A DNA stretch of 64,000 bases from Candidatus Poribacteria bacterium (GCA_003635195.1 PYIY01000068.1:17170-81169), one strand, 5' to 3'. Shown: positions 1 through 8,839, counted from the first letter of the stretch. Numbers and translations are program-made. The notes: generated by a model not told the origin, from the letters alone.

Positions 1-120
1 AATGCAGGTATCGGTTTGCAGCTTGGTAAGACAGACTTTATCTTTCGGTTTAACGTTTCACAAGCCTTTGAAGCGGATCAAGGGGTTCGGTTCAACACCG
101 CGTGGTTTTATAGTTTCTAA
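1..120 (+). CDS. C-terminal end of an Omp85-like outer-membrane protein (partial, 5' end outside window)
   Basis: The first 39 codons are open from base 1 and end in TAA at 118-120. The peptide runs through G-I-G-L-Q-L-G-K to a final W-F-Y-S-F, with the alternating hydrophobic pattern and terminal aromatic residue expected of the last strands of a beta-barrel. It closely resembles the last 40 residues of the complete Omp85-like protein at 2611-5058, which ends W-Y-H-S-F and has G-I-G-L-Q-F-G at the same place. It is therefore most likely a paralog of that gene and the left part of a tandem duplication. Its POTRA and N-terminal regions cannot be seen. Confidence 0.8.
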   Translation, partial: NAGIGLQLGKTDFIFRFNVSQAFEADQGVRFNTAWFYSF

Positions 121-185
121 GCAAAATTAATTCTGTTTAGGTGTCCTTCTGACCGCACAGTCTCAAATATAGGGGGTATAGTGCG

Positions 186-1466
186 ATGCGAAGACGCACA
201 AACCGTGCCTTGTTGCTATCATTCGGTCTGCATATTGTGTTGGTGTTAATGATCTCCCCGTTTCTCGTCAATCATTTTGATGCCGAGAAAGAGAGCATAG
301 CTGCGGAGATACTAACAGTGGACCCGGAAAAGCATGTGAAACGGCAGGTGTTGCCGCAGCGCCCGCGGTTGATGGCACGAGCGGTAAATGCTAAAATATC
401 ATCCGATTCACCTGCTTCACCGACTTATGCGCCACGGGTCAGTGCGCCGAAAGCACCCCTTCACGCCGATGTTGTGCCTGATGTCGTTACACACACGGAT
501 ATACCCCAAACGGAGAGCCCGAGTGCCGTTTCCAATGCCGGTTTTGGCGAAGATAGAACACTGGCGGGGCCCGTTGTTATTGAAGGGCAGCAAGGAACTG
601 GTGCTGGTGGTGTCGGACGAGGCGGGTACGGCACGGGAACCGGCGGGAATGGACACGGCAGTGATGGGATTGTCGAACACTTTTCTAACTTCACAGGCGC
701 AGCGGATATAAGTGCTACGGCGTTTGATAAGATAGCCTATGCTTTTACTTTTGTTCGGTTAAAATATGGGAGGAAGGGGAGTTCATGGAAGGTAGATTGG
801 CCCGATTCAGATCATAATTTCATACAGCAACTCCGAGCCCGTACGACTCTTGACATTGCCCCAGAAGGGAAAATAATTGATATTGATTCTGAAGAACTTT
901 TTCGTTATCCTTTCGCCTATATAATAGAGGCGAACCGACTAAATCTTACATATGTAGAAGCGAGGAATTTACGGAAGTATCTCTTAGGTGGTGGTTTCAT
1001 TCTTGTTGACGACTTTCATGGACAGCAGCAATGGAATCAGTTTTATGACCAGTTCAAAAGGATCTTCCCAGAACGCGAACCGGAAGACATCCCAATGTCG
1101 CATCCACTTTTTCACTGCTTCTATCATATTGATGAATTGATACAAATTCCCGGTTCTGGTGCAGCACGTAGGGGGATAACCTACGAAGGGCATGATGGCT
1201 ATCCTGCACAGTGCCGCGGCGTCTACGATGACAGCGGCAGACTTATGATGATGATTAACTTCAATACAGACCTTGGAGATGGATGGGAACACTTCACAGA
1301 CGATTTTTATCCAGACAAGTATTCGGACATGGCATTCAAAATGGGTGTTAATGCTGTTATCTATGCTCTTTCATCCAAACGTGCCGGGCATCAGAGCGAA
1401 CCGAAAATTCCAGATGCTTTAAAAAAACTGCAGCAACGGCTTGAACAAATTGAGGAGATAGAATAA
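186..1466 (+). CDS. TonB-like anchored protein with C-terminal DUF4159 domain
   Basis: 426 aa. Residues about 8-30 form one hydrophobic segment after a short basic start (R-R-R-T-N-R), the inner-membrane anchor layout of TonB/TolA-like proteins. A Pro/Ala-rich and then Gly-rich linker follows (to about residue 165). Residues about 185-400 are a DUF4159 domain, with F-T-F-V-R-L-K-Y, D-W-P-x-S-D, G-G-G-F-I-L-V-D-D-F-H-G and M-M-M-I-N-F-N. The tail has K-I-P-D-A-L-K-K-L-Q-Q-R-L, shared with the next protein. DUF4159 proteins have no settled biochemical function. The gene lies one base upstream of the next gene. A periplasmic role linked to the neighbouring Omp85-like proteins is inference. Confidence 0.85.
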   Translation: MRRRTNRALLLSFGLHIVLVLMISPFLVNHFDAEKESIAAEILTVDPEKHVKRQVLPQRPRLMARAVNAKISSDSPASPTYAPRVSAPKAPLHADVVPDVVTHTDIPQTESPSAVSNAGFGEDRTLAGPVVIEGQQGTGAGGVGRGGYGTGTGGNGHGSDGIVEHFSNFTGAADISATAFDKIAYAFTFVRLKYGRKGSSWKVDWPDSDHNFIQQLRARTTLDIAPEGKIIDIDSEELFRYPFAYIIEANRLNLTYVEARNLRKYLLGGGFILVDDFHGQQQWNQFYDQFKRIFPEREPEDIPMSHPLFHCFYHIDELIQIPGSGAARRGITYEGHDGYPAQCRGVYDDSGRLMMMINFNTDLGDGWEHFTDDFYPDKYSDMAFKMGVNAVIYALSSKRAGHQSEPKIPDALKKLQQRLEQIEEIE

Positions 1467-1467
1467 A

Positions 1468-2598
1468 ATGCGAAAACACACAAATCGTGCCTTATTGCTA
1501 TCATTCGTTCTCCATATAGGATTGATGTTAGCGATCTCCCCGTTTCTCGTTAATCATTTCGATGCAGAGAAAGATAATATATCTGTGGAGATACTAACAG
1601 CGGACCCGGAAAAGCGGGTGAAACGACAGGTTTTACCGCCGCGCTTACGGCTGATGGCGCGAGCGACAGATGGTGGCGCATCATCCGATTCACCCGCTTC
1701 ACCGACGTATGCGCCACGGGTCAGTGCGCCGAAAGCACCCCTTCACGCCGATGTTGTGCCTGATGTCGTTACACACGCCGATATACCAAAAACGGATCGT
1801 CCGAGTACCGTTTCCAATGAAAGTTTTGGCGAAGGTAGGACAGCCGAAGGTCCTGTGGTCATTAAAGGACACCGCGGCAGAGGTACAGGTGGGGTTGGTG
1901 TCGGGTTCGGTGGACCTGAGCGTCAAGGTAGCGGCATTGGCATGGGATTAGCCAGTGGGATGGGAGTATCGGAAGCTGGACTTGATATCCCTATTCGGAT
2001 AGATACAGGCGGCCTCGGTATTTTTGGCACAGAAGTGAAACCCGGGCACGGATTAGTCGGACAGGTTTATGTGCCCGGGGAGGCTATCTTCCGAATGCCC
2101 GATTTTGACAGTTTGGTGCCTGTCTATACTTTTGTCACAGCAAACTTAGATGTCCCCAGACGATACTATACCGCGGGATTCCCGACACCTAAAATGCAGT
2201 CTGTTGTTGAGAATTTTGCGATTCGCTTCCGTGCCGAATTGGAGATTAATATACCCGGTACGTATGTCTTTGAACTCAGCTCAGATGACGGTTCGCAATT
2301 ATATATTAATGGGTCTCTCGTTGTGGATAATGATGGGATCCATCCAACAAGGAGTCGGCAGGGACGTATAAATCTTGGGACGGGCATACACGCTGTTGAG
2401 ATTCACTATTTTCAAGGCCCTCGAGAAGCTATTGCGCTACAATGGTTTTATCAACTCCCAAATGGCACCAGACAAATTGTGCCACCCGATATTATCTACC
2501 ACCCCGGCAAACCCAAAATGCCAGATGCATTGAAAAAACTACAGCAACGCCTGAAAAGCATTAATAGGGAGAAGACCGAAAATACCGGAGAGCAGTAA
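1468..2598 (+). CDS. TonB-like anchored protein with PA14 domain
   Basis: 376 aa. The first about 130 residues (anchor plus Pro/Ala linker) are near-identical to the preceding protein; a 96-bp stretch (1681-1776) differs from 399-494 at only two bases. The central part differs: after a Gly-rich linker, residues about 210-345 form a PA14-type module, with F-E-L-S-S-D-D-G-S-Q-L-Y-I-N-G and V-E-I-H-Y-F-Q-G, a beta-sandwich fold usually linked to carbohydrate binding. The C-terminal tail P-D-A-L-K-K-L-Q-Q-R-L is again shared. ATG follows the previous stop by one base, so the two are translationally linked. It looks like a chimera made by swapping the domain between a constant anchor and tail. Confidence 0.85.
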   Translation: MRKHTNRALLLSFVLHIGLMLAISPFLVNHFDAEKDNISVEILTADPEKRVKRQVLPPRLRLMARATDGGASSDSPASPTYAPRVSAPKAPLHADVVPDVVTHADIPKTDRPSTVSNESFGEGRTAEGPVVIKGHRGRGTGGVGVGFGGPERQGSGIGMGLASGMGVSEAGLDIPIRIDTGGLGIFGTEVKPGHGLVGQVYVPGEAIFRMPDFDSLVPVYTFVTANLDVPRRYYTAGFPTPKMQSVVENFAIRFRAELEINIPGTYVFELSSDDGSQLYINGSLVVDNDGIHPTRSRQGRINLGTGIHAVEIHYFQGPREAIALQWFYQLPNGTRQIVPPDIIYHPGKPKMPDALKKLQQRLKSINREKTENTGEQ

Positions 2599-2610
2599 CG
2601 GAGATACTGG

Positions 2611-5058
2611 ATGAAAGATACGATTGTCAAAGTATTGGTGATATCTTTATTTCTCATTAGCAGTGGCGTGTCCGCACAAATAGACGATGGACATGTGCCT
2701 TTTGATTGCCCGGATGTGCCGTCGTCTCAGTTCCAATTTGATTTGAGCAGTGATGTTATTGCGCTTGTTGTGGAAGATCCGACCTCCGATATTGCGCCAC
2801 TGTTTAAAAGCGTGGATAATCTCTATCTCAGGAACTACCGAAACCGATCCGGCAATTTTAAGAAGATGATTAAGTATTACAGCGAGGTCCTAAAAGGGCG
2901 TGGTTGGCGCGCGTTAGGACACTACCCACAAACTGACCCTGAGAAAATTAGTCTTCACCTCTACGTTCTCCGCCAGAATGAAACCGTTAAAGGCATCTTC
3001 ATCATCGTCAAAGACAAGGACGGAATATACCTAATAAACATTGTTTGTGAGATGCCGAGGCGGCAGCTGGGTGAGTTGTTAATGAACCTGAATCAACTCG
3101 GTATCGAAATTCCAAGATTGATGTCGCTAAAGCCCCGTGATTTAGAACTTGCGCCACCGCCACCGCCACCGCCTGATCCGGTCAAACCAGATCCAGGGCC
3201 AGATCCTCCGATTACAGAAGAGAGCGAAACAACAGCATCCACTTCAGGTGAGACACCTGAGCCACCGCTTTGGGATTGGTATGTTGACGGTGAACGGATT
3301 AATGAAGTCCAGATTCAGAGCGCGCTCACAGTACCTGAAGGTACCGACCGAAAACGGATTGAAGAAACAATGGCGGCTGAAAAAGACAATATCATGAAGA
3401 TGCTAAGAAGCGGTTCTGGTGAACTCAGAGAAGTTATACCGGTGCTATCAGGCGCGCTTGATGATTCCAGAGCCGTATCTTTTAGCGTTACAGAAGAAGG
3501 TGGGAAACGCATCGCCATAATTAGCGTCAAGTCTACGCGAAAGATATCAGTGTTGAAGTCAATGGAAATCTCAGGAGATGACGGTAAACAGGTAAATATA
3601 TCAGTGGACGATAAGCTTGTTCCGCAGGGAGATGGAGTCGAGACATCACCTGCGGGAACACGATTTTGGGCAAAGGATGTTCCGATTCACGAAGTCCGCA
3701 TTCGAGGGAATCGGAAGGTGCCGGAGGCACGTATTCGGCAGACGCTTGATAATGCTTCACCTGATATTGATAAGGCACTCAGGACGCTATTTAAAGTGAT
3801 GCCCTATTTTAAGGAGGTCCGGCTACAGGTTGATGAGTCGGATGCAAAGTACATCGCCACGATCTCTGTCGCGGAAAAACCGCTTTCTACGAATGCCTAT
3901 CTCGGTCTCAGTCCGCCGATACGCCTCGGTTTTAACCGCGTGACGGGATGGGAGATCGGCACCGGCTTTGAATTTGGAAAACGCAAAGAGGTGGGTCCTC
4001 TCTGGATGTGGAATATCAGAAATTCGCAGCGCAATCAAATCTCAAGGCTGTTTGGAAAAGTCAGTTACGCGTTCGGCAATCCACATATCCATTACCATCT
4101 CGGAGGGATAGCGAATTGGGGAAAACCGTATACTTGGAACTTGGGGCTTATCGGACAATTCCAACGATTCACAGATATCGTTGCTCCTGAACTTTTTCCG
4201 GGCTATAACAGCGGCATAGGGATTTTCCAACGCATTATCGGGGTGCCAGACCTTCAAAATTACTATTTGCGACAAGGTGCTGAGATCGGAGTGTATTGGA
4301 CACCTATTATGCCTACGCATTCATTCAGGTTGTCTATGCTTGCGGAGTCGCATACAAGTCTTCAAAAAAGCACGGATTGGTTTGTTACCAATTGGACATC
4401 GAAACTCGCCCTCAGAGACAATCCCCCGATAACCACAGGGCAAATGCGGAGTGTTACCTTTCAATACGATTTTCTTAGTAGAACAAAATCCCTCGGTTGG
4501 CATAATACTTTTTTCGCTGAACATAGCAGTGCCGCTGTGGGTTCCGATTTTGATTTCACACGCTTACAACTCCACCTTCGGTATGCTTTCCCACTACAAA
4601 ATAACCGAATTCGTACCCGGCTTTTGCTCGGTTATTCCGATTCGGCATTGCCCATTCAACGCCAATTTGTGATAGGTGGGATGGGAGGCCTTAGGGGGTA
4701 TCCTTGGTATAGACAAGAAACTGATTTTAATGGTATAGTAACCTATGAGAGTGGACATACGGCTTCACCTTATGCGTTTGCTGGGGATAGAGGGTTTCTG
4801 TTGAATATCGAATATCATTACAAGTTGTCCAATTTATTGCGTTGGAATATTTTCAAAAATGCGTTTCTTATCGCCTTCCTTGACGAAGGGCAAGTCTGGA
4901 GTGTATCCGACGGTGGATATGCTTTTAATCCCAAAGCGAGTGTAGGCATCGGTTTACAGTTTGGTGAAGATGATTCTGTTTTCAGGGTTAACATTGCTAA
5001 AGCCCTGGAATCTGATATAGGTGTCCAAATTACGACAGTTTGGTATCATAGTTTCTAA
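2611..5058 (+). CDS. Omp85/BamA-like outer-membrane protein with POTRA domain(s)
   Basis: 815 aa. A signal peptide (residues 1 to about 22, ending V-S-A-Q) leads into a globular region (about 40-170) that resembles DUF4252, then a Pro-rich linker (about 180-200). At least one POTRA-like repeat is clear at about 355-430 (I-H-E-V-R-I-R-G-N-R-K-V), and a weaker one sits at about 225-340. The rest is a surface-antigen barrel with G-G-L-R-G-Y at about 691-696, the conserved Omp85 lid-loop motif, and a terminal aromatic. Family members insert or secrete proteins at the outer membrane. The extra N-terminal domain is unlike BamA, so a dedicated translocator is more likely than the housekeeping gene. 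GGAG precedes the ATG. Confidence 0.85.
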   Translation: MKDTIVKVLVISLFLISSGVSAQIDDGHVPFDCPDVPSSQFQFDLSSDVIALVVEDPTSDIAPLFKSVDNLYLRNYRNRSGNFKKMIKYYSEVLKGRGWRALGHYPQTDPEKISLHLYVLRQNETVKGIFIIVKDKDGIYLINIVCEMPRRQLGELLMNLNQLGIEIPRLMSLKPRDLELAPPPPPPPDPVKPDPGPDPPITEESETTASTSGETPEPPLWDWYVDGERINEVQIQSALTVPEGTDRKRIEETMAAEKDNIMKMLRSGSGELREVIPVLSGALDDSRAVSFSVTEEGGKRIAIISVKSTRKISVLKSMEISGDDGKQVNISVDDKLVPQGDGVETSPAGTRFWAKDVPIHEVRIRGNRKVPEARIRQTLDNASPDIDKALRTLFKVMPYFKEVRLQVDESDAKYIATISVAEKPLSTNAYLGLSPPIRLGFNRVTGWEIGTGFEFGKRKEVGPLWMWNIRNSQRNQISRLFGKVSYAFGNPHIHYHLGGIANWGKPYTWNLGLIGQFQRFTDIVAPELFPGYNSGIGIFQRIIGVPDLQNYYLRQGAEIGVYWTPIMPTHSFRLSMLAESHTSLQKSTDWFVTNWTSKLALRDNPPITTGQMRSVTFQYDFLSRTKSLGWHNTFFAEHSSAAVGSDFDFTRLQLHLRYAFPLQNNRIRTRLLLGYSDSALPIQRQFVIGGMGGLRGYPWYRQETDFNGIVTYESGHTASPYAFAGDRGFLLNIEYHYKLSNLLRWNIFKNAFLIAFLDEGQVWSVSDGGYAFNPKASVGIGLQFGEDDSVFRVNIAKALESDIGVQITTVWYHSF

Positions 5059-5101
5059 ACTGTGTGTTCTCAGATTCTGATGTCTTTCAAAGCAGCATAA
5101 T

Positions 5102-5821
5102 ATGCGAATTCTCCAAATATTAATCATCTGTGTTATGATGTACACGCCGACTCCTTCTGGGCATTCAGAGCAGAGCGCGGATACATTCACCTTTGTCCGT
5201 TTAAAATATCGAGGCCCTCGGAGTATATGGGATTTAGATTGGCCCGCGTCGGATCGAAACTTTATCCGACAACTCCGCGAACACACGAATATCGAAGTCG
5301 CGCCAAAAGAGAAGATCATTGACATCCGTTCCAGAGAACTCTTTAAATATCCATTCGCTTATATGTTGGAGGTGAGTCGATTGCGTCTCACGTCTGAGGA
5401 GGCAGAAAACGTGCGCGAGTATCTCCTACGGGGTGGGTTTATCATGGTAGACGATTTCCATGGTGGGAGACAGTGGAAACAATTTTATAAGGAATTCAAG
5501 AAGATTTTCCCGAAACGTGAACCGGAAGACATTCCGATGTCGCATCCACTTTTTCACTGCTTCTTTAAAATTGACAAACTGATGCAGATTCCGGGTGCCG
5601 GTGCAGCTATGAGGGGAAGGACCTATGAAAAGCACGACGGCTTCCCCGCGCGATGTCTCGGTGTTTATGACGACTATGGGCGGTTAATGATGATGATTAA
5701 CTTCAATTCCGATCTCGGCGATGGTTGGGAGCATGCCGCTGAGAGTTTCTATCCGCGTGAATCCTCTGATATGGCGTTCAAACTCGGAATTAATGCCGTT
5801 GTCTATTCATTGACGCATTAA
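5102..5821 (+). CDS. Secreted DUF4159 protein
   Basis: 239 aa. A short signal peptide (about 1-22, I-L-Q-I-L-I-I-C-V-M-M) leads directly into a DUF4159 domain covering the rest of the protein: F-T-F-V-R-L-K-Y, D-L-D-W-P-A-S-D-R-N-F, G-G-F-I-M-V-D-D-F-H-G, M-S-H-P-L-F-H-C-F and G-W-E-H. It is the stand-alone version of the domain in the protein at 186-1466, without anchor or linker. It lies 43 bp downstream of the Omp85-like gene and 27 bp upstream of another copy, so it is probably co-transcribed. Function unknown; a periplasmic or surface location follows from the signal peptide. Confidence 0.82.
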   Translation: MRILQILIICVMMYTPTPSGHSEQSADTFTFVRLKYRGPRSIWDLDWPASDRNFIRQLREHTNIEVAPKEKIIDIRSRELFKYPFAYMLEVSRLRLTSEEAENVREYLLRGGFIMVDDFHGGRQWKQFYKEFKKIFPKREPEDIPMSHPLFHCFFKIDKLMQIPGAGAAMRGRTYEKHDGFPARCLGVYDDYGRLMMMINFNSDLGDGWEHAAESFYPRESSDMAFKLGINAVVYSLTH

Positions 5822-5848
5822 GGTTGTCTCTGTTTGGAGCAAGCGATC

Positions 5849-6577
5849 ATGCGAATTATTCTATTGCTAACGCTTATTGCCATACTGTCCATTTCTAATG
5901 GACGCTTGGACGGAGAGGACGATAGCGATCTGTTCACCTTTGTCCGATTACAATATAACGGACAACTCACACGACTGAGTAGTTGGCGGGTGGATTGGCC
6001 CGCATCGGATCGGAATTTTATCTGGCAACTCAGTAAGCAGACAAATATTACGGTCGCGCCCCGTGAAAAGATTATTGAGGTGGGTGCCTCAGAGTTATTT
6101 GAGTACCCTTTCGCGTATATGCTTGAAGTCGGTAGTCTCAGGTTAAGCACAAGCGAGGCAAAAAATCTACGCGAATATCTCTTACGCGGTGGGTTTATCT
6201 TTATTGATGATTTTCACGGTGAGCGTGAATGGAAATGGTTCTATACCGAGTTCAAGAAGATTTTCCCAGATCGAGAACCCGTAGACATCCCGATATCGCA
6301 TCCGATTTTCCGTTGCTTTTTTAAAATTGACAAGTTGATCCAGATCCCTGGACTCCGAGCACTTTTTAATGGTCGCACCTACGAACGACACGACGGGTAC
6401 CCAGCATACTGCCGTGGGGTCTATGATGATTACGGTCGGTTGATGATGATGATCAACTTTAATTCGGATCTCGGCGATGCTTGGGAACACGCTGCCGAGG
6501 ACTACTACCCACGTGAGTATTCTGATATGGCACTGAAAATGGGTATCAACGCCGTTGTTTATACCCTCACCCACTAA
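5849..6577 (+). CDS. Secreted DUF4159 protein, second copy
   Basis: 242 aa. Start set at ATG 5849 rather than the in-frame TTG 15 bases earlier, because GGAG lies 9 bases before the ATG and the resulting N-terminus (M-R-I-I-L-L-L) matches the neighbouring paralog. After the signal peptide the DUF4159 domain carries the same blocks: F-T-F-V-R-L-Q-Y, V-D-W-P-A-S-D, G-G-F-I-F-I-D-D-F-H-G, M-M-M-I-N-F-N-S-D-L-G-D. It is clearly a tandem duplicate of 5102-5821, but codons and surface residues have diverged, so the duplication is not very recent. It ends the surface locus. Confidence 0.82.
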   Translation: MRIILLLTLIAILSISNGRLDGEDDSDLFTFVRLQYNGQLTRLSSWRVDWPASDRNFIWQLSKQTNITVAPREKIIEVGASELFEYPFAYMLEVGSLRLSTSEAKNLREYLLRGGFIFIDDFHGEREWKWFYTEFKKIFPDREPVDIPISHPIFRCFFKIDKLIQIPGLRALFNGRTYERHDGYPAYCRGVYDDYGRLMMMINFNSDLGDAWEHAAEDYYPREYSDMALKMGINAVVYTLTH

Positions 6578-6585
6578 TCTAATAG

Positions 6586-6671
6586 GACTTACGCAAAAAG
6601 TTGGAATTTCCGTCCTTTAAACCCCCTAAATCCCCCTTATCAGGGGGACTTTAAAAAGGAATGCGTAAGTC
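6586..6671. repeat. MITE-like inverted-repeat element, copy 1
   Basis: An 86-bp element bounded by 10-bp inverted ends (gacttacgca / tgcgtaagtc). The core contains a C-rich run (accccctaaatccccctt) followed by caggggga, which can fold back on itself. A second copy in the opposite orientation lies at 25205-25317. No coding capacity. Such small palindromic elements are usually moved in trans by a transposase encoded elsewhere; none is seen here. Confidence 0.8.
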
Positions 6672-6848
6672 TTAATCAGATAAAACTCGGATATCTGGGC
6701 GATAAATCCTGTTAAACTTTTTAGGTGAGTGAGAGTCTAAATCAAAAAATCCTTTCAGGTCAAGTTTCCATATATGTGCACGTTCTTATTAGCTTGGATG
6801 CTTATGTGACGGGAACTGCATTCGGCAAAAAGTAGGAGACAACAAAAT

Positions 6849-7622
6849 ATGCTCACTCGTAAGCAGAAGTTAGACTTTTATGAAAATGGTTATATCTCTA
6901 TTCCTGGTGTTGTACCAAAACTGATGGTAGATGCCGCGCGAAAGGCGATAAATCACTCTATCGGCGCGGTCGGTATGCACGAGAGCAACTTAGAAAAGTT
7001 TCGGGCACAGTCCTATTGCAACGAGATACGCGAAGCCCCCGAACTCGTTGGTCTTTTCAACAAGACTCCTATCCGTCAAATTGCTGAATCATTGATGGGC
7101 GAAGGGAATGTCCAGACACCTGGATCGGCACAGATCGCACTCCGCTTTCCGGGGCCGTTGCACACGGATCCGAACGAACCGCGTGGGCATCTTGATGGGT
7201 TAGGTAGCGGCACCAATGGCATGGCAAAAGGTATTTACCGGCGTGGGTTTACTGCGCTTGCTGTTGTCTACCTTGCGGATGTACCGGAGCCGTACAGCGG
7301 CAATTTCACTGTTTGGCCGAAATCACACAGTTTCTTCGCCGATTATTTTAAAAAGGAAGGGCATGAGATATTAGCAAATGGGATGCCGCGACCAGAATTA
7401 CCTGAAGGCCCCAAACAGATTGTAGGTAAGGCAGGCGATGTCGTCTTGACACATCATCAAATCGTTCATTCTGCGGCACCGAACGCTGCGGCTGATATCC
7501 GTTACGCTGCGATTTTCCGACTGCGCCATGTGGATTGTGCCGAAAATGGTTACGATGCCTATACGGATATATGGAAAGAGTGGCCTGGCATTCAAGAGGC
7601 GGTTACACCAACGGAGTCTTAG
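6849..7622 (+). CDS. Phytanoyl-CoA dioxygenase family protein (PhyH)
   Basis: 257 aa, Fe(II)/2-oxoglutarate-dependent oxygenase fold. H-L-D (in G-H-L-D-G) supplies the metal-binding His and Asp; the distal His and the 2-oxoglutarate-binding Arg are in the block H-Q-I-V-H-S-A-A-P-N through D-I-R-Y-A. Family members hydroxylate small molecules; the substrate cannot be told from sequence. The ATG has a good Shine-Dalgarno (taggag, 6839-ish). It converges with the LamG gene at 7678-8499. It is one of four PhyH genes within 7.4 kb, each quite different in sequence, so their substrates probably differ. Confidence 0.87.
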   Translation: MLTRKQKLDFYENGYISIPGVVPKLMVDAARKAINHSIGAVGMHESNLEKFRAQSYCNEIREAPELVGLFNKTPIRQIAESLMGEGNVQTPGSAQIALRFPGPLHTDPNEPRGHLDGLGSGTNGMAKGIYRRGFTALAVVYLADVPEPYSGNFTVWPKSHSFFADYFKKEGHEILANGMPRPELPEGPKQIVGKAGDVVLTHHQIVHSAAPNAAADIRYAAIFRLRHVDCAENGYDAYTDIWKEWPGIQEAVTPTES

Positions 7623-7640
7623 AATATCAAGGGAAAAGGG

Positions 7641-7667
7641 ACGGGTGCGCACGCTGGCACCACCCGT
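7641..7667. terminator. Possible bidirectional terminator hairpin
   Basis: acgggtg (7641-7647) pairs with cacccgt (7661-7667) around a 13-base loop. It sits in the 55-bp gap between two convergent genes. T-runs on either side are weak, so this rests mainly on position and stem. Confidence 0.45.
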
Positions 7668-7677
7668 CTATTTCGTA

Positions 7678-8499
7678 TTACTCGGAACTTTTAATATCCC
7701 CCCAAGTTGTGGTCAGTTTGTCAGCCGGTTCAACAGCAAACGGATTTCCAGGGCCCTTGGCGAGGCGTTCAACCTCTTTCTCGGAAAGCGGACGATGGAA
7801 CAGCAGGAACTCGTCAAGAAGTCCATTGAATGCCCAGGTAGGTCCCACATTGGCATCAAACGCAGCCGCTTCTGAGCCAATCCCGATGAACCCGAAGCGT
7901 GCCTGCCCTGCACCAAAAACTTTGGCAGGTGCAGCTACTTTAGCATCTAATTTGCCATCAACGTATATCCGTTTCTCACTGCCATCGAAAGTTGCGACAA
8001 GGTGATGCCATTTGTCATCTGCAACATCGGTCTTCCCAAACCAATCGTGGCAGCACGGACAGCAGTTGTCAAAGGCAACGAAGGTTGTTCCGTTGTTCCC
8101 GCCCACGTCATCGCCGACAGCGAAACGAAAAAATTCACTCCGATCCCAAGAAGCGATCATGCCTCTCACGTCCGTTTTAACCCAAGCGGCAAGACTAATC
8201 TCCTCAATCGGGTCTTTGTACATGTGTTCCCGCACTGAGATATATTGGGCGGCGTTCCCAGGAAACTCCATACACTCTCCGACTTTGCCTTTCACAATTT
8301 TTAAATCATTGCCGTGTAGAAAACCATCATTTCCATTTCCAGACCCGTCTAAAACATCATCGCCTTTCAGTGTATCTTTATTAAAACTGTAGTAGATGAT
8401 GAGTTCCTTATCGCTAATGCCTTGCGCATAACTTGATATCACTACGCCTATAAACATTAGACTTAACACCAAAAACTTGAAAATATAATCAGTCTTCAT
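7678..8499 (-). CDS. Exported LamG/concanavalin A-like protein with W-G-x-I-K tail
   Basis: 273 aa. Start at 8499 is supported by AGGAGG six bases upstream; an earlier in-frame ATG has no such site. A signal peptide (1 to about 26, ending S-S-Y-A-Q) is followed by a LamG-like jelly roll (about 35-240): Y-Y-S-F-N-K-D at the start, D-G-S-G-N-G-N-D-G, I-S-L-A-A-W-V, W-H-H-L-V-A-T-F-D-G and I-Y-V-D-G-K-L are typical. Family members bind sugars or act as adhesion modules. The last residues contain K-L-T-T-T-W-G-D-I-K-S, also found at the ends of the proteins at 16467-17177 and 54756-55553. Confidence 0.85.
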   Translation of the reverse strand: MKTDYIFKFLVLSLMFIGVVISSYAQGISDKELIIYYSFNKDTLKGDDVLDGSGNGNDGFLHGNDLKIVKGKVGECMEFPGNAAQYISVREHMYKDPIEEISLAAWVKTDVRGMIASWDRSEFFRFAVGDDVGGNNGTTFVAFDNCCPCCHDWFGKTDVADDKWHHLVATFDGSEKRIYVDGKLDAKVAAPAKVFGAGQARFGFIGIGSEAAAFDANVGPTWAFNGLLDEFLLFHRPLSEKEVERLAKGPGNPFAVEPADKLTTTWGDIKSSE

Positions 8500-8839
8500 C
8501 AAGAGCCTCCTTTTGCAGAATATAACCCAAATTTTAAACATGTTAATCACTTGGAAGTTTGCTTACAATCCGCCAATCCATGAGCAGTCTTTTTTACCGT
8601 TCTATCCTACCACAGACTAAGACACTAAATGAGATGTCTCACGGATTTAACTAAGGCGTTGGTGTTGGAATGCGGAACGCGATTCCTCACTAAAATATAT
8701 AAGAATTGTCAGAAAAAAGCAACAACTATTTTTCATGTGTGAATATCTTGTCAAAAGTTTAGGTTGGATGGGTAAAAGTCAGGACAGATTTTCAGGGTGA
8801 GAGATGTCTATTAGGACTGCCCGAAAGGTTACACCGCGT
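8500..8839. other. Intergenic region (340 bp)
   Basis: No gene is seen. It holds the Shine-Dalgarno of the LamG gene, a possible minus-strand promoter just upstream of it (TTAACA, 16-base spacer, TATATT; weak), and a short palindrome tgagatgtctca at 8630-8641 of unknown role. Composition is AT-rich. Confidence 0.5.

Noticed and set aside
388..1951. Matching open frames in a second reading frame at 388-711 and 1670-1951
   Set aside because: They match only because the two TonB-like genes are duplicates; there is no independent start or ribosome site and the peptides look random.
8630..8641. Palindrome tgagatgtctca
   Set aside because: Too short and isolated to call an operator; it could occur by chance in this gap.
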